Positions 44,341 to 51,996 of a stretch of 51,996 nucleotides of DNA are shown piece after piece. Below the pieces are notes generated by a model that did not search any database, was not told the DNA's origin, and was given only the letters and a program-made list of their open reading frames with translations. Position numbers and translations under genes: made by a program. The stretch comes from Bordetella petrii (GTDB taxonomy: Bacteria > Pseudomonadota > Gammaproteobacteria > Burkholderiales > Burkholderiaceae_B): contig NZ_JAJMLX010000005.1 in the NCBI RefSeq assembly GCF_020991325.1, forward strand, positions 1-51,996. The letters are read 5' to 3'. Numbering within the stretch: the stretch's first letter is position 1; each line of letters starts with the position of its first letter.

Positions 44341-45327
44341 TTACGTGGCGGGCTCGATCCAGGTCAGGTAGCGTGTCATGCGCCGCACCCGCACCGGATA
44401 GCTGTTTTCCAGGGCGGCCAGTGCCAGGTCGGACTGGGCCAGCGGAAAAACGCCCGATACCTGCAGTTGGGCGAGCGAGTCGTCCACGAACAGGTACCCA
44501 GGACGGTAGGCGCGGACTTGCCGGACGAACTGCGATAAGGGCATGTTGGTCGCAATAAGCGATTTCTTGCGCCAGGGGGCGAATAGCTGGGATGCTTGCG
44601 CCGGGGCCGAGGTGGCTGTTGCCTGCACGCCCTGGTCGGAAAAGGTGGCGCAATGCCCGGCCGGGATGATCAGCGGCGCTTGCGGCGCATGCCTGGCGGT
44701 GATGCGCACCGCGTGCTGGTTGACGCAGACCTCGCTCAGGTCCGGCGTGACGCTGACGGTGAATTCCGTGCCCAGGGCCTGCACTTCGCCATGCCGGGTC
44801 TGGACGATGAACGGGCGCGGCCGGGCGGCGGCGTCGGCATGGGTTTTAGTATAGAGGCGGCCGGCGCGCAGCACGATGCGGCGCACGTCGGCGGTGAAAG
44901 CGATGTCCGCGGCGCTGTCGGCATCAAGGATGGCCAGGCTGCCGTCGGACAGGGGCAAGGGCGCGACTTCGCCGATGGCGGTGCTGGCGTCGGCCGTCCA
45001 GTGCGCACGCCTGGCGTCGTCGGCCAGCCAGGCGCCCATGGGGACCGCCATGCCTGCCAGCGCAGCCAGGCCAAGGAAGCGGCGCCGCTTGCGGTCTATC
45101 CCTTGCAAAGTGGGCATGAGCACGTGGCGGGGCACTTGCCCGAACTGCTGCTGGACGGCCTGCACCTTGGACCAGGCGCTGCGGTTTTCCGGGTGGTGGG
45201 CCAGCCAGTTGCGCCATGCCGCATGAGCGGCCTCGCCGCTTTGCGGGTCTTGCAGCCGGGCGAACCAGCGGGCGGCTTCCTGGATGGCGGTGCGCTGCCG
45301 GGGCGCCGGGGAAAAGTTGTGCGACAC
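44341..45327 (-). CDS. FecR-family anti-sigma regulator
   Basis: A 328-residue inner-membrane signal transducer. The cytoplasmic N-terminal domain (AIQEAARWFARLQDPQSGEAAHAAWRNWLAHHPENRSAWSKV, about 14-57) binds the sigma factor. A single TM follows at about 84-100, just after a KRRR stop-transfer, and then a periplasmic FecR domain (DGSLAILDADSAADIAFTADVRRIVLRAGRLYTKT). It relays receptor occupancy to the FecI-like sigma factor encoded 9 bp upstream, which is read first. The receptor gene starts 120 bp after it. Confidence 0.92.
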   Translation of the reverse strand: MSHNFSPAPRQRTAIQEAARWFARLQDPQSGEAAHAAWRNWLAHHPENRSAWSKVQAVQQQFGQVPRHVLMPTLQGIDRKRRRFLGLAALAGMAVPMGAWLADDARRAHWTADASTAIGEVAPLPLSDGSLAILDADSAADIAFTADVRRIVLRAGRLYTKTHADAAARPRPFIVQTRHGEVQALGTEFTVSVTPDLSEVCVNQHAVRITARHAPQAPLIIPAGHCATFSDQGVQATATSAPAQASQLFAPWRKKSLIATNMPLSQFVRQVRAYRPGYLFVDDSLAQLQVSGVFPLAQSDLALAALENSYPVRVRRMTRYLTWIEPAT

Positions 45328-45336
45328 GGAACCGGC

Positions 45337-45861
45337 CTAATCCAGTAGCAGGCAGCAGCGTTCCATGGCTTTGGCCATGTAGTTGCTGACGGTACGCACC
45401 GATATTCCCAGGCGTTCGGCAATAACAGGGTAGGGGGTGCCTTCCACCACGGACAGCAGGAACGCCTGCTTCACCTTAGAGCCCAGGCCGTTCAGCATGC
45501 GGTCGAGCCGGACCAGTTGTTCCTGGATCAGCGCCTGAGCCTCCAGCGAGGGGAGGTGTTCGGCGGGCACGGCTTCCAATGCCTCGAGATAAGCCTGTTC
45601 CAGTGCCCGGCGGCGCCACAGGTCGACAACCAGGCCGCGGGCGATGGTGGATAGATAGCTGCGCGGTTCCTGGATGCTGGCGGCCAGGCGCGATTGCAGC
45701 ACGCGCACGAAAGTGTCGTGGGCGACGTCGGCCGCATCGTGCGGGTTGCCCAGTTTGCCCCGCAGCCAGCCTGTCAGCCAGGTGTGGTGTGCCTGATACA
45801 GTGCCGCGACGCCTTCGGTTCTTGATAGATGCGGGTGGGCGGAGGCTGCTGGCAAAGGCAT
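45337..45861 (-). CDS. FecI-like ECF sigma factor
   Basis: A 174-residue sigma-70-family ECF factor. Region 2 (about 19-85: LYQAHHTWLTGWLRGKLGNPHDAADVAHDTFVRVLQSR, then RSYLSTIARGLVVDLWRRR) and region 4 (about 125-168: GSKVKQAFLLSVVEGTPYPVIAERLGISVRTVSNYMAKAM) are complete. It directs transcription of the TonB receptor when the signal arrives via FecR. The promoter region contains a -10 TATAAT on the minus strand (plus-strand 45902-45907) and a candidate Fur site. Confidence 0.92.
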   Translation of the reverse strand: MPLPAASAHPHLSRTEGVAALYQAHHTWLTGWLRGKLGNPHDAADVAHDTFVRVLQSRLAASIQEPRSYLSTIARGLVVDLWRRRALEQAYLEALEAVPAEHLPSLEAQALIQEQLVRLDRMLNGLGSKVKQAFLLSVVEGTPYPVIAERLGISVRTVSNYMAKAMERCCLLLD

Positions 45862-45880
45862 GGGGCGCGCGCGTGGAATT

Positions 45881-45899
45881 AATGAGAATGTGTCTTATT
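45881..45899 (-). promoter_or_regulatory. Candidate Fur box upstream of the sigma-factor gene
   Basis: AATGAGA-N5-TCTTATT forms a 6-of-7 dyad between the -10 (45902-45907) and the sigma start codon. AT-rich dyads of this kind, AATGA...TCATT-like, are typical Fur sites, and FecI-type sigma genes are commonly iron-repressed. The match to the enteric 19-bp consensus is only partial. Confidence 0.5.
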
Positions 45900-45933
45900 T
45901 TATTATAGGATATTGTTGCACCCTTGCGCCGTG

Positions 45934-47190
45934 TCAGGTGCCGGTTTGTTCTGCGGCGTGGCGCAGCCGGGTCCTGTCTTCGTCCAGGGCCAGGGCCGCT
46001 TCTGCCCGAGCCAGTGCTAGGCTGGCCTGGCGCTGGGCGGCCGCGCGGAAGTCGTCGTTGCCCAGGCGGGCCAGTGCGCGCAACGCTTTCTGGATGCGCA
46101 ACTGGATTTCGATATGCCCGGCTCCGTCGCGCGCCATCAGCATGAACGCGTCTTCGAACATGTCGTCCGATGTCAGCGATTGCACATGGACCCGCGGGAA
46201 TTCCGGGTCTTCCCGGGCATCAGCCCCAGACGGGGCCCAGACACCCATCAAGCGTGTCATGCGGCCGATGACGTCGATGGCGGTGCCGGGATCATTGATG
46301 GCGGACGACAGCGCGCGCGAGCCGATTTCAGCCATGACGGCCAGCCCGAAACGCGGGTCCTGGTCGAAGCTGCGCTCGTTGCCGATGGTGTAGGCCTTGA
46401 ACACTGCTGCGGCGGGGTCATCTTCGGTGCCGGGTTTTGCATCGGCGTCTATCCAGGCGATGGGCGTGTCCGGGTAGACAAATACCCCTGGGATGGCGAC
46501 CACATAGATGTCGGCGTCCAGCGCTTCGCAACAATGTGACAGCGCGCTCATGTCGATATGCCGCACATAGCCAACCACGCCGGCCGGCACCGGGGTGGCG
46601 CCGGCGGGAATTTCGAGCAGCGGGCTGCCGCCCAGGTGGGGTTGCCGCAGGCGTGCCTCCATGGCTTGCCGCGCCGCCTGTTCGACGCGTTCGGTGGTTT
46701 CGCCCACGCGGCCCAGGCGGGTCAGGTGATCGATCCAGCGCAACAGCGACACGACGATCAGCGCGATGACGGCAATGGTGACTACGAACAGGACAAACCT
46801 GCCACGGTCGCCATAGGCGCCGGTATTGAGCACGACGATGCCGACGACGCTGAACAGGAAAGACCCGACGAAGGTGGACAGCACTGTCTGGCTGAGGCGG
46901 TCTTCCATCAGCAGCGTGGTGGCGCGCGGCGTGACGTTGCTGGTGGCCGCTCCGAAAGCCGCCGTCATGACGCTGAGCGAGAACGTGGTCACCGCCAGCA
47001 TGCTGGAGGCAATGATATTGAGAATGCTGCCGACCGCGTCCGCGCCGATGGTAGTGGGCAGGTCCCAGGGGATGAAGCGTTCCACCACGGCGGCCAGGAT
47101 GGCCGCCGCCACGCCCATCAGGCCGATCAGCGTGGCGCGCACCCACAGGCGTCGGGTGAGTTGCGTCAATATCCAGCGCCAGCGCGGCAT
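45934..47190 (-). CDS. DUF2254 family membrane protein
   Basis: A 418-residue inner-membrane protein of DUF2254, function unknown. There are four hydrophobic segments in the first 150 residues (VRATLIGLMGVAAAILAAVVE, VGSILNIIASSMLAVTTFSLSV, VLSTFVGSFLFSVVGIVVL and VLFVVTIAVIALIVVSLL). A soluble C-terminal domain follows, containing GNERSFDQDPRFGLAVMAEIGSRALSSAINDPGTAIDVIGRM, which is the conserved core of the family. It is monocistronic, between the sigma gene and the LacI-type regulator. Nothing nearby suggests a partner. Confidence 0.85.
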   Translation of the reverse strand: MPRWRWILTQLTRRLWVRATLIGLMGVAAAILAAVVERFIPWDLPTTIGADAVGSILNIIASSMLAVTTFSLSVMTAAFGAATSNVTPRATTLLMEDRLSQTVLSTFVGSFLFSVVGIVVLNTGAYGDRGRFVLFVVTIAVIALIVVSLLRWIDHLTRLGRVGETTERVEQAARQAMEARLRQPHLGGSPLLEIPAGATPVPAGVVGYVRHIDMSALSHCCEALDADIYVVAIPGVFVYPDTPIAWIDADAKPGTEDDPAAAVFKAYTIGNERSFDQDPRFGLAVMAEIGSRALSSAINDPGTAIDVIGRMTRLMGVWAPSGADAREDPEFPRVHVQSLTSDDMFEDAFMLMARDGAGHIEIQLRIQKALRALARLGNDDFRAAAQRQASLALARAEAALALDEDRTRLRHAAEQTGT

Positions 47191-47277
47191 GGTGGTACCC
47201 CAGTTCGAGTATGCGGAAGCGCTAGCTTATCGCGATGCCTGCCGTTCGCCGGCGGAACGGGCTACGCCACATTCCGG

Positions 47278-48345
47278 CTAAGGGATGAGGCTGCTGCCGC
47301 GTACTACCAGTTCGCAGGCCACCCGGTGCACGGTGGGGCGGGTGTCGTTTTCGGGCCGGGCCCGCATGGCGGCCAGCAGGGTGGCCGCGGCCTGGGCGCC
47401 GATGTCGTAGGGACGCGTGCGCACGGTGGTCAAGCCGGTTTCGATGATGCCGGCCAGGGGCACGTCGCCGAAGCCAGCCACGGCGCAGTCGCGCGGCACC
47501 GACACCCCCATGGACGAGGCGCGGAGCAGGGCGCCGATGGCCAGATGGTCGTGGGCAAATATGATGGCCTGGGGCCGCTGTCCCGGCGGTTCCCGGGTGA
47601 ACCGCTCGAGATGGGCTATGCCCGCGGCGTAGTCGTCCGTGTTGCCGGCCCGTGCGATATCGGCCGCCAGGCCGGCTTGGCGCATGGCCTGGGCGTACCC
47701 CTGCGCGCGCCGTTCCGCTCGCGTGTCGTGGGCCGAGCCATTCAGCGCGAAACGGATGCGGCGCGCGCCTTGTTCCAGAAAATGCCGGGCCAGCATGTCG
47801 CCTACGTCGTGCTGGGCAAAGCCCACTTGATGGTATGGACGGCCTTCCAGGATTTCCCAGGCTTCCACCACGGGAATGCGCAAGGCCTGCAGCAATGTGT
47901 CGATGGCGGGAGCGTGGTCGCCGCGGGTCAGCACCAGGCCGCTGGGATGCCAGCCCACGAAGGCGCGGATGGCGCGGGCCTCGGTGTCGGCGGAGTATTC
48001 GCTATTGGCCAGCAGCAATTGCAGGCCCTGGGCATCCAGCGTGTCGCTCATGCCGCGCACCATTTGCGCGAACGTGGGGCTGCTGACGTTCTGCATGATG
48101 GCGCCCACCGGCCCGCCCTGCGTGGACGCCAGGCGGCGCGCCACCTGGCTGGGCATGTAGCCCGTGTCGGCCACCACGGCGTCCAGGCGGTCGCGCAGCT
48201 TTTGCGACACCTTGTGCGGCGCATTGAAGTAGCGCGAGGCGGTAACCGATGACACTCCGGCCAGCGCGGCCACGTCGTGGATGGTGTAGTGGCCCAGCTT
48301 GGGCCGGCTGCGCGGGCGCGGCGGAGAATCGGGGTTGTCGATCAT
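47278..48345 (-). CDS. LacI family regulator, GntR-like (sugar-acid responsive)
   Basis: A 355-residue repressor. The helix-turn-helix with hinge helix is YTIHDVAALAGVSSVTASRYFNAPHKVSQKLRDRLD (about 20-56). A periplasmic-binding-type effector domain includes VGAIMQNVSSPTFAQMVRGMSD and AVAGFGDVPLAGIIETGLTTVRTRPYDIG. A basic Pro/Arg leader of 19 residues precedes it. The start is placed at MIDNPDSP; the frame is open upstream through the operators. Two operators with the ACCGGT core lie in the divergent region, matching the GntR subgroup that senses gluconate and related acids. Confidence 0.9.
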   Translation of the reverse strand: MIDNPDSPPRPRSRPKLGHYTIHDVAALAGVSSVTASRYFNAPHKVSQKLRDRLDAVVADTGYMPSQVARRLASTQGGPVGAIMQNVSSPTFAQMVRGMSDTLDAQGLQLLLANSEYSADTEARAIRAFVGWHPSGLVLTRGDHAPAIDTLLQALRIPVVEAWEILEGRPYHQVGFAQHDVGDMLARHFLEQGARRIRFALNGSAHDTRAERRAQGYAQAMRQAGLAADIARAGNTDDYAAGIAHLERFTREPPGQRPQAIIFAHDHLAIGALLRASSMGVSVPRDCAVAGFGDVPLAGIIETGLTTVRTRPYDIGAQAAATLLAAMRARPENDTRPTVHRVACELVVRGSSLIP

Positions 48346-48374
48346 GGGTGGAACTATACCCTTGCAAGTCCAAA

Positions 48375-48411
48375 ATGACACCGGTACCATAATAAATGAA
48401 ACCGGTACCAT
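48375..48411. promoter_or_regulatory. Pair of GntR/LacI-type operators
   Basis: ATGACACCGGTACCAT (48375-48390) and ATGAAACCGGTACCAT (48396-48411) share the ATG-N2-ACCGGT-N2-CAT pattern of LacI-family gluconate operators. Their centres are 21 bp apart, two helical turns, so two repressor dimers can sit on one DNA face. They lie between the regulator and the Bug-protein gene and can control both. Confidence 0.85.
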
Positions 48412-48467
48412 TTTGGCCGGTTGTCGTATAACCACAGCCATTCACCCGGCAGACAGGAGACAGATTC

Positions 48468-49442
48468 ATGACGCTTTCACGCCTGTGCAGCGCGCTTTTT
48501 GCCACTACGGCGGCGTTGGCCATTCCTCTGGCCCACGCGGCCGATTACCCGCAGAAACCCGTCACCCTGGTGGTGCCGCAGCCGCCGGGCGGCGCCGCCG
48601 ACGCGGTGGCGCGGCCGTTCGCCCAGGCCTTGTCCGAGCGCCTGGGGCAGCCGGTGGTGGTGGAGAACCGGGCCGGGGCCAATGGCAATATCGCGGCCTC
48701 CTATGTGGCGCAACGCCCGGCCGATGGCTACACCATTTTCTATGGGTCGATCAGCACGCTGGCGGTGAACCCGCATTTGTACAAGTCGCCCGGGTTCGAT
48801 CCGTTCAAGGATTTCCAGCCCATTACCCTGACCAACCAGACCCCGAATGTACTGGTGGTGGGGGCGCAGACGCCGTACTACACGGTGGCCGACGTGGTGA
48901 AGGACGCCAAGGCCAAGCCTGGCGAATTGGCGTTCGGGTCGGCCGGCAATGGCAACACCATGCACCTGACCGGCCTGCAGTTCCAGGCCAGCACAGGCAC
49001 GCAACTGGTGCACGTGCCCTACAAGGGCGGGCCGGCCGCGCTGACGGATGTGATGGGCGGGCAGATACCCATGATGTTCCACAACCTGTCGGCGGTATTG
49101 CCCGTGGCCCAGACCGGCAAGGTGCGCATCCTGGCGGTGGCGGATACCAAGCGCGCGCCGCTGGCGCCCGACGTGCCCACCATGGCCGAGGCCGGCGCCC
49201 CGGATACGGTGCAGATCGCCTGGAGCGGCATGCTGGTGCGCCGCGGCACGCCGGCCCCCATCGTGCAGCGCCTGCACAAGGAAATGGCGGCGATCCTGGC
49301 CACGCCGGAATTCCGCAAGCCGCAGGAAGCGCAGGGCAGTGAGATCCTGTCTTCCACGCCCGAAGAGTTCGAGGCCCGCATGCAGGCCGATTCCCAGCGC
49401 ATGGCCGAGGTCATCAAGGCCGGCAATGTGCATATTGATTGA
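48468..49442 (+). CDS. Bug/TctC-family solute-binding protein
   Basis: A 324-residue periplasmic binding protein of the Bug (Bordetella uptake gene)/TctC family. Signal peptide at 1-25 (ALFATTAALAIPLAHAA). Family motifs are YPQKPVTLVVPQPPGGAADAVARPFAQALSERLGQPVVVENRAGANGN and the later LVHVPYKGGPAALTDVMGGQIPMMF. Such proteins bind carboxylates for tripartite tricarboxylate transporters, but no membrane-component gene is in this window, so the permease must be elsewhere. AGGAGA precedes the ATG. It is first gene of the operon under the LacI-type regulator. Confidence 0.92.
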   Translation: MTLSRLCSALFATTAALAIPLAHAADYPQKPVTLVVPQPPGGAADAVARPFAQALSERLGQPVVVENRAGANGNIAASYVAQRPADGYTIFYGSISTLAVNPHLYKSPGFDPFKDFQPITLTNQTPNVLVVGAQTPYYTVADVVKDAKAKPGELAFGSAGNGNTMHLTGLQFQASTGTQLVHVPYKGGPAALTDVMGGQIPMMFHNLSAVLPVAQTGKVRILAVADTKRAPLAPDVPTMAEAGAPDTVQIAWSGMLVRRGTPAPIVQRLHKEMAAILATPEFRKPQEAQGSEILSSTPEEFEARMQADSQRMAEVIKAGNVHID

Positions 49443-49462
49443 ACGATGGATTTTTACTGACT

Positions 49463-50266
49463 ATGCCAGCCCCTAATCTTTTCAAGCGCGCCTTGCAGGC
49501 GCGCCAGCCGCAGATCGGACTGTGGTCGACGCTGCCGTTTCCCATGGTGTCCGAACTGATTGCCGGCGCCGGTTTCGACTGGCTGCTGATCGACACGGAA
49601 CACACGCCCAGCGACCCTATCGTGGTGCAGCACCTGCTGCAGGCGGTGGCGGCCGAGCACGGCCGGCCGTCGTCCGCGGTGGTGCGTCCCGCCTGGAACG
49701 ACACCGTGCTGATCAAGCGCCACCTGGATGTGGGAGCACAGTCTTTGTTGCTGCCGTTCGTGCAAAACCGCGCGGAGGCCGAGGCGGCGGTTGCGGCCAC
49801 CCGCTACCCGCCCCAGGGCGTACGCGGTATGGGAGGTTCGATGCGCGCCTCGCGCTTCGGCCGCGACGTCGGCTATGTGCAGGACGCCGCGAAAGAACTG
49901 TGCGTGCTGGTGCAGATAGAAACCATGGAAGCGCTGGAGCAACTGGAACAGATCGCGGCGGTGGACGGCGTGGATGGTGTGTTCGTAGGGCCGGCGGACT
50001 TGTCGGCCAGCCTGGGCGTGCCGGGTGAATTGCAGCACCCCAAGGTGCGCGCGGCGATCGACAACGCCATTGCGCGCATCCTGGCCTGCGGCAAGGCGCC
50101 GGGCATCCTGATGCTGGATGAGCCGCGCGCGCGCGAATGCCTGGACCTGGGCGCCTTGTTCGTGGCGGTGGCCACCGACCAGGTGCTGTTGCGCAAGGCT
50201 TGCGACGATACTGCCGCGCGTTTCACCGGGCGCCGTGCGGGCGGCGACCTGCCGGCCACTTACTGA
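49463..50266 (+). CDS. HpcH/HpaI family aldolase (2-keto-3-deoxy sugar-acid aldolase)
   Basis: A 267-residue class II pyruvate aldolase. Active-site features are FDWLLIDTEHTPSD (Glu-His near the N-terminus), LLPFVQNRAEAEAAVAATRYPPQGVRGMGG, the metal-binding Glu in LVQIETMEAL, and the Asp in VFVGPADLSASLG. These enzymes cleave 2-keto-3-deoxy acids to pyruvate and an aldehyde. The gene lies 20 bp after the binding-protein gene and 10 bp before the dehydratase, so it most likely uses the dehydratase product. The start is set at MPAPNLFKRAL; an in-frame TTG overlapping the upstream stop is less likely. Confidence 0.92.
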   Translation: MPAPNLFKRALQARQPQIGLWSTLPFPMVSELIAGAGFDWLLIDTEHTPSDPIVVQHLLQAVAAEHGRPSSAVVRPAWNDTVLIKRHLDVGAQSLLLPFVQNRAEAEAAVAATRYPPQGVRGMGGSMRASRFGRDVGYVQDAAKELCVLVQIETMEALEQLEQIAAVDGVDGVFVGPADLSASLGVPGELQHPKVRAAIDNAIARILACGKAPGILMLDEPRARECLDLGALFVAVATDQVLLRKACDDTAARFTGRRAGGDLPATY

Positions 50267-50276
50267 GGAGCGCCCC

Positions 50277-51996
50277 GTGAACACACCCTTGCGCAAAACC
50301 CCCGAAACCCTGCGCAGCCACCGCTGGTTCGCCAGCGATGATATCCGCGGCTTTGCGCATCGCCAGCGCATGCAGCAGCAGGGCCTGAACCGCGAAGAGT
50401 TCATGGGCCGGCCCGTGATCGCCATTATCAATACCTGGAGCGACTTGTCGCCCTGCCATGCGCACTTGCGCGAGCGGGCCGAGGCTGTCAAGCGCGGGGT
50501 GTTGCAGGCCGGCGGGTACCCGCTGGAACTGCCCGCGCTGAGCCTGGGCGAAGTCATGGTCAAGCCTACTACCATGCTGTACCGCAACCTGCTGTCGGTG
50601 GAATGCGAGGAACTGCTGCGCAGTTTGCCCATCGATGGCGCGGTATTGATGGGCGGTTGCGACAAGACGCCTCCGGCCTTGACGATGGGGGCGCTGTCCA
50701 TGGACTTGCCGGTAATTTTCATGCCGGCCGGGCCCATGTTGAACGACCGCTACCGCGGCGAGGCGGTGGGCGCGGGCACGCACACCAAGAAGTTCTACGC
50801 CGAATACACCATCGGCGCCATCGGCAAGACGGAATGGGTGGCGATGGAATCGCGCATGACCCGCAGCGTGGGCACGTGCAACACCATGGGCACCGCCAGC
50901 ACCATGACCGCCATTGTCGAAGCCCTGGGCTTGTCGCTGCCTGGCGCGATGGCCATTCCGGCCGTCGATGCGGCCCACACGCGCATGGCATGGCAATGCG
51001 GCCGCCGCGCCGTGGAAATGGTCTGGGAAGACCTGAAGCCCACCCGCATCTGCACCGCGGCGGCTTTTCGCAACGCCGTGGTGGCCTACGTGGCGCTGGG
51101 CGGGTCCACCAATGCCGCGGTGCACCTGCCGGCGATGGCGGGGCGCGCCGGCATCGAGCTGGGCCTGGACGAGGTCGATGCCATCGCCCGCGACGTGCCG
51201 GTCATCGCCAACCTGTATCCGTCGGGCGCCCACTTGATGGAAGACTTTTTCTACGCCGGCGGCCTGCCCGCGGTATTGCGCAAGGTGGAGGCCCACCTGG
51301 ACCTTTCCTGCCTGACCTGTACCGGCCGCACGCTGGGCGAGAACCTGGCGGAATGGCCGCAGGCCGATGCTGGCGACGTGATCCTGGATCCGTCCGCGCC
51401 GTTGAAGCATGGCGTGGCGGACTGCCCGGAAGCCGGACTGGCCATGGCGGTGGTGCGGGGTAATCTGGCGCCCGATGGCGCCGTCATCAAGCCTTCGGCG
51501 GCCAGCCCGCATTTGCTGCGGCACACGGGACGCGCGCTGGTATTCGATTCCAACGCCGACATGTTCGCCGCCATGGCCGACCCTGACCTGGATGTGGACG
51601 AGAACACGGTATTGGTATTGCGCAACGGCGGGCCGATAGGCGGGCCCGGCATGCCGGAGTGGGGCAACCTGCCCATTCCGAAGAAACTGCTGCAACAGGG
51701 CGTGCGCGACATGCTGCGCATTTCCGATGCGCGTATGAGCGGCACGCACTACGGCACTTGCGTGCTGCACGTATCGCCCGAATCCGCCGTGGGCGGCCCG
51801 CTGGCGCTGCTGCGCACCGGCGATCTGGTGCGCCTGGATATCCGTGCGCGCAGCCTGGATATGCTGGTACCGGAAGCGGAACTGGCGGAACGCCGCAAGC
51901 AGTGGTCGCCGCCGCCGCGGCCGCATGTGCGCGGCTTCACGCGCATATACCAGAATGAAGTGACGCAGGCGCACCTGGGCTGCGATTTCGCCAGCC
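50277..51996 (+). CDS. IlvD/Edd family sugar-acid dehydratase (3' end cut by window)
   Basis: At least 573 residues, starting with GTG 6 bp after GAGGAG, which overlaps the aldolase stop. The frame is open to the end of the window and probably lacks only the last few residues (EVTQAHLGCDFAS is near the family C-terminus). The Fe-S ligands are Cys60 (SDLSPCHAH), Cys128 (GGCDKTPPA, with Lys130 as the usual carbamylated lysine) and Cys201 (GTCNTMGTAST). These positions are one residue offset from those I recall for L-arabinonate dehydratase (59, 127, 200). It is therefore probably an aldonate dehydratase giving a 2-keto-3-deoxy acid for the adjacent aldolase; branched-chain IlvD is less likely in this context. 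Confidence 0.9.
   Translation, partial: MNTPLRKTPETLRSHRWFASDDIRGFAHRQRMQQQGLNREEFMGRPVIAIINTWSDLSPCHAHLRERAEAVKRGVLQAGGYPLELPALSLGEVMVKPTTMLYRNLLSVECEELLRSLPIDGAVLMGGCDKTPPALTMGALSMDLPVIFMPAGPMLNDRYRGEAVGAGTHTKKFYAEYTIGAIGKTEWVAMESRMTRSVGTCNTMGTASTMTAIVEALGLSLPGAMAIPAVDAAHTRMAWQCGRRAVEMVWEDLKPTRICTAAAFRNAVVAYVALGGSTNAAVHLPAMAGRAGIELGLDEVDAIARDVPVIANLYPSGAHLMEDFFYAGGLPAVLRKVEAHLDLSCLTCTGRTLGENLAEWPQADAGDVILDPSAPLKHGVADCPEAGLAMAVVRGNLAPDGAVIKPSAASPHLLRHTGRALVFDSNADMFAAMADPDLDVDENTVLVLRNGGPIGGPGMPEWGNLPIPKKLLQQGVRDMLRISDARMSGTHYGTCVLHVSPESAVGGPLALLRTGDLVRLDIRARSLDMLVPEAELAERRKQWSPPPRPHVRGFTRIYQNEVTQAHLGCDFAS

Noticed and set aside
50223-51974. Long open frame antisense to the dehydratase
   Set aside because: Compositional shadow; the sense strand has all Fe-S ligands of an IlvD/Edd enzyme.
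1-51996. CRISPR array or insertion sequence
   Set aside because: No regularly spaced repeats and no transposase reading frame with terminal inverted repeats were seen.

Overview
The window is high-GC chromosomal DNA from a betaproteobacterium of the family Alcaligenaceae, most likely Bordetella or a close relative such as Achromobacter. The basis is the RecA sequence, a Bug-family solute-binding protein, the hemC-hemD-hemX-hemY-ppa order and the short GC-rich tandem terminator-like repeat at the left end. The genus is inferred, not proven. No rRNA, tRNA, CRISPR array, insertion sequence or complete prophage is visible. Many long open frames antisense to real genes are products of GC bias and are left out.

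Left part (1-20 kb) is mostly core. It starts with a tandem repeat and terminators, an MHS-type MFS transporter and a TctE/TctD-like two-component system. Next come recA (with a LexA box in its promoter) and recX, metR divergent from metE with a MetR-type palindrome between them, a DUF2889 gene, sucCD, two tandem terC paralogues with a 37-codon membrane-peptide gene overlapping the second, hemC-hemD-hemX-hemY, ppa, a fumarylacetoacetase-family hydrolase (19.8-20.5 kb) and an entericidin-like lipoprotein.

The middle (20.8-29.8 kb) is one tightly coupled ten-gene Tad/Flp-like pilus operon, mostly with ATGA overlaps. It encodes a type IVb pilin-like protein, TadG-like and TadE-like proteins that share a QRGQ motif with the pilin, an unrecognised exported protein, CpaB/RcpC, the CpaC/RcpA secretin, an FHA-CpaF fusion ATPase, TadB, TadC and a DUF192 protein. 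No TadZ/CpaE, TadD or prepilin peptidase is encoded here.

Next (29.8-34.6 kb) come a methyltransferase, a DUF2239 gene whose promoter is bracketed by two palindromes, guaB and guaA. Downstream of guaA (34.6-40.3 kb) is an accessory stretch of small regulator/enzyme pairs: LysR, peroxiredoxin-like, AraC, SDR, AhpD-like, and a divergent MerR/DUF2938 pair with a 19-bp-spacer MerR-type promoter.

The right part holds cbpA-cbpM, an iron-uptake signalling set (TonB-dependent transducer, FecR, FecI-type sigma factor with a possible Fur site) and a DUF2254 membrane protein. It ends with a sugar-acid catabolic cluster: a LacI-type regulator with two GntR-like operators 21 bp apart, a Bug binding protein, an HpcH/HpaI aldolase and an IlvD/Edd dehydratase cut by the window end. 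Together these suggest uptake of a sugar acid, dehydration to a 2-keto-3-deoxy acid and cleavage to pyruvate plus an aldehyde.
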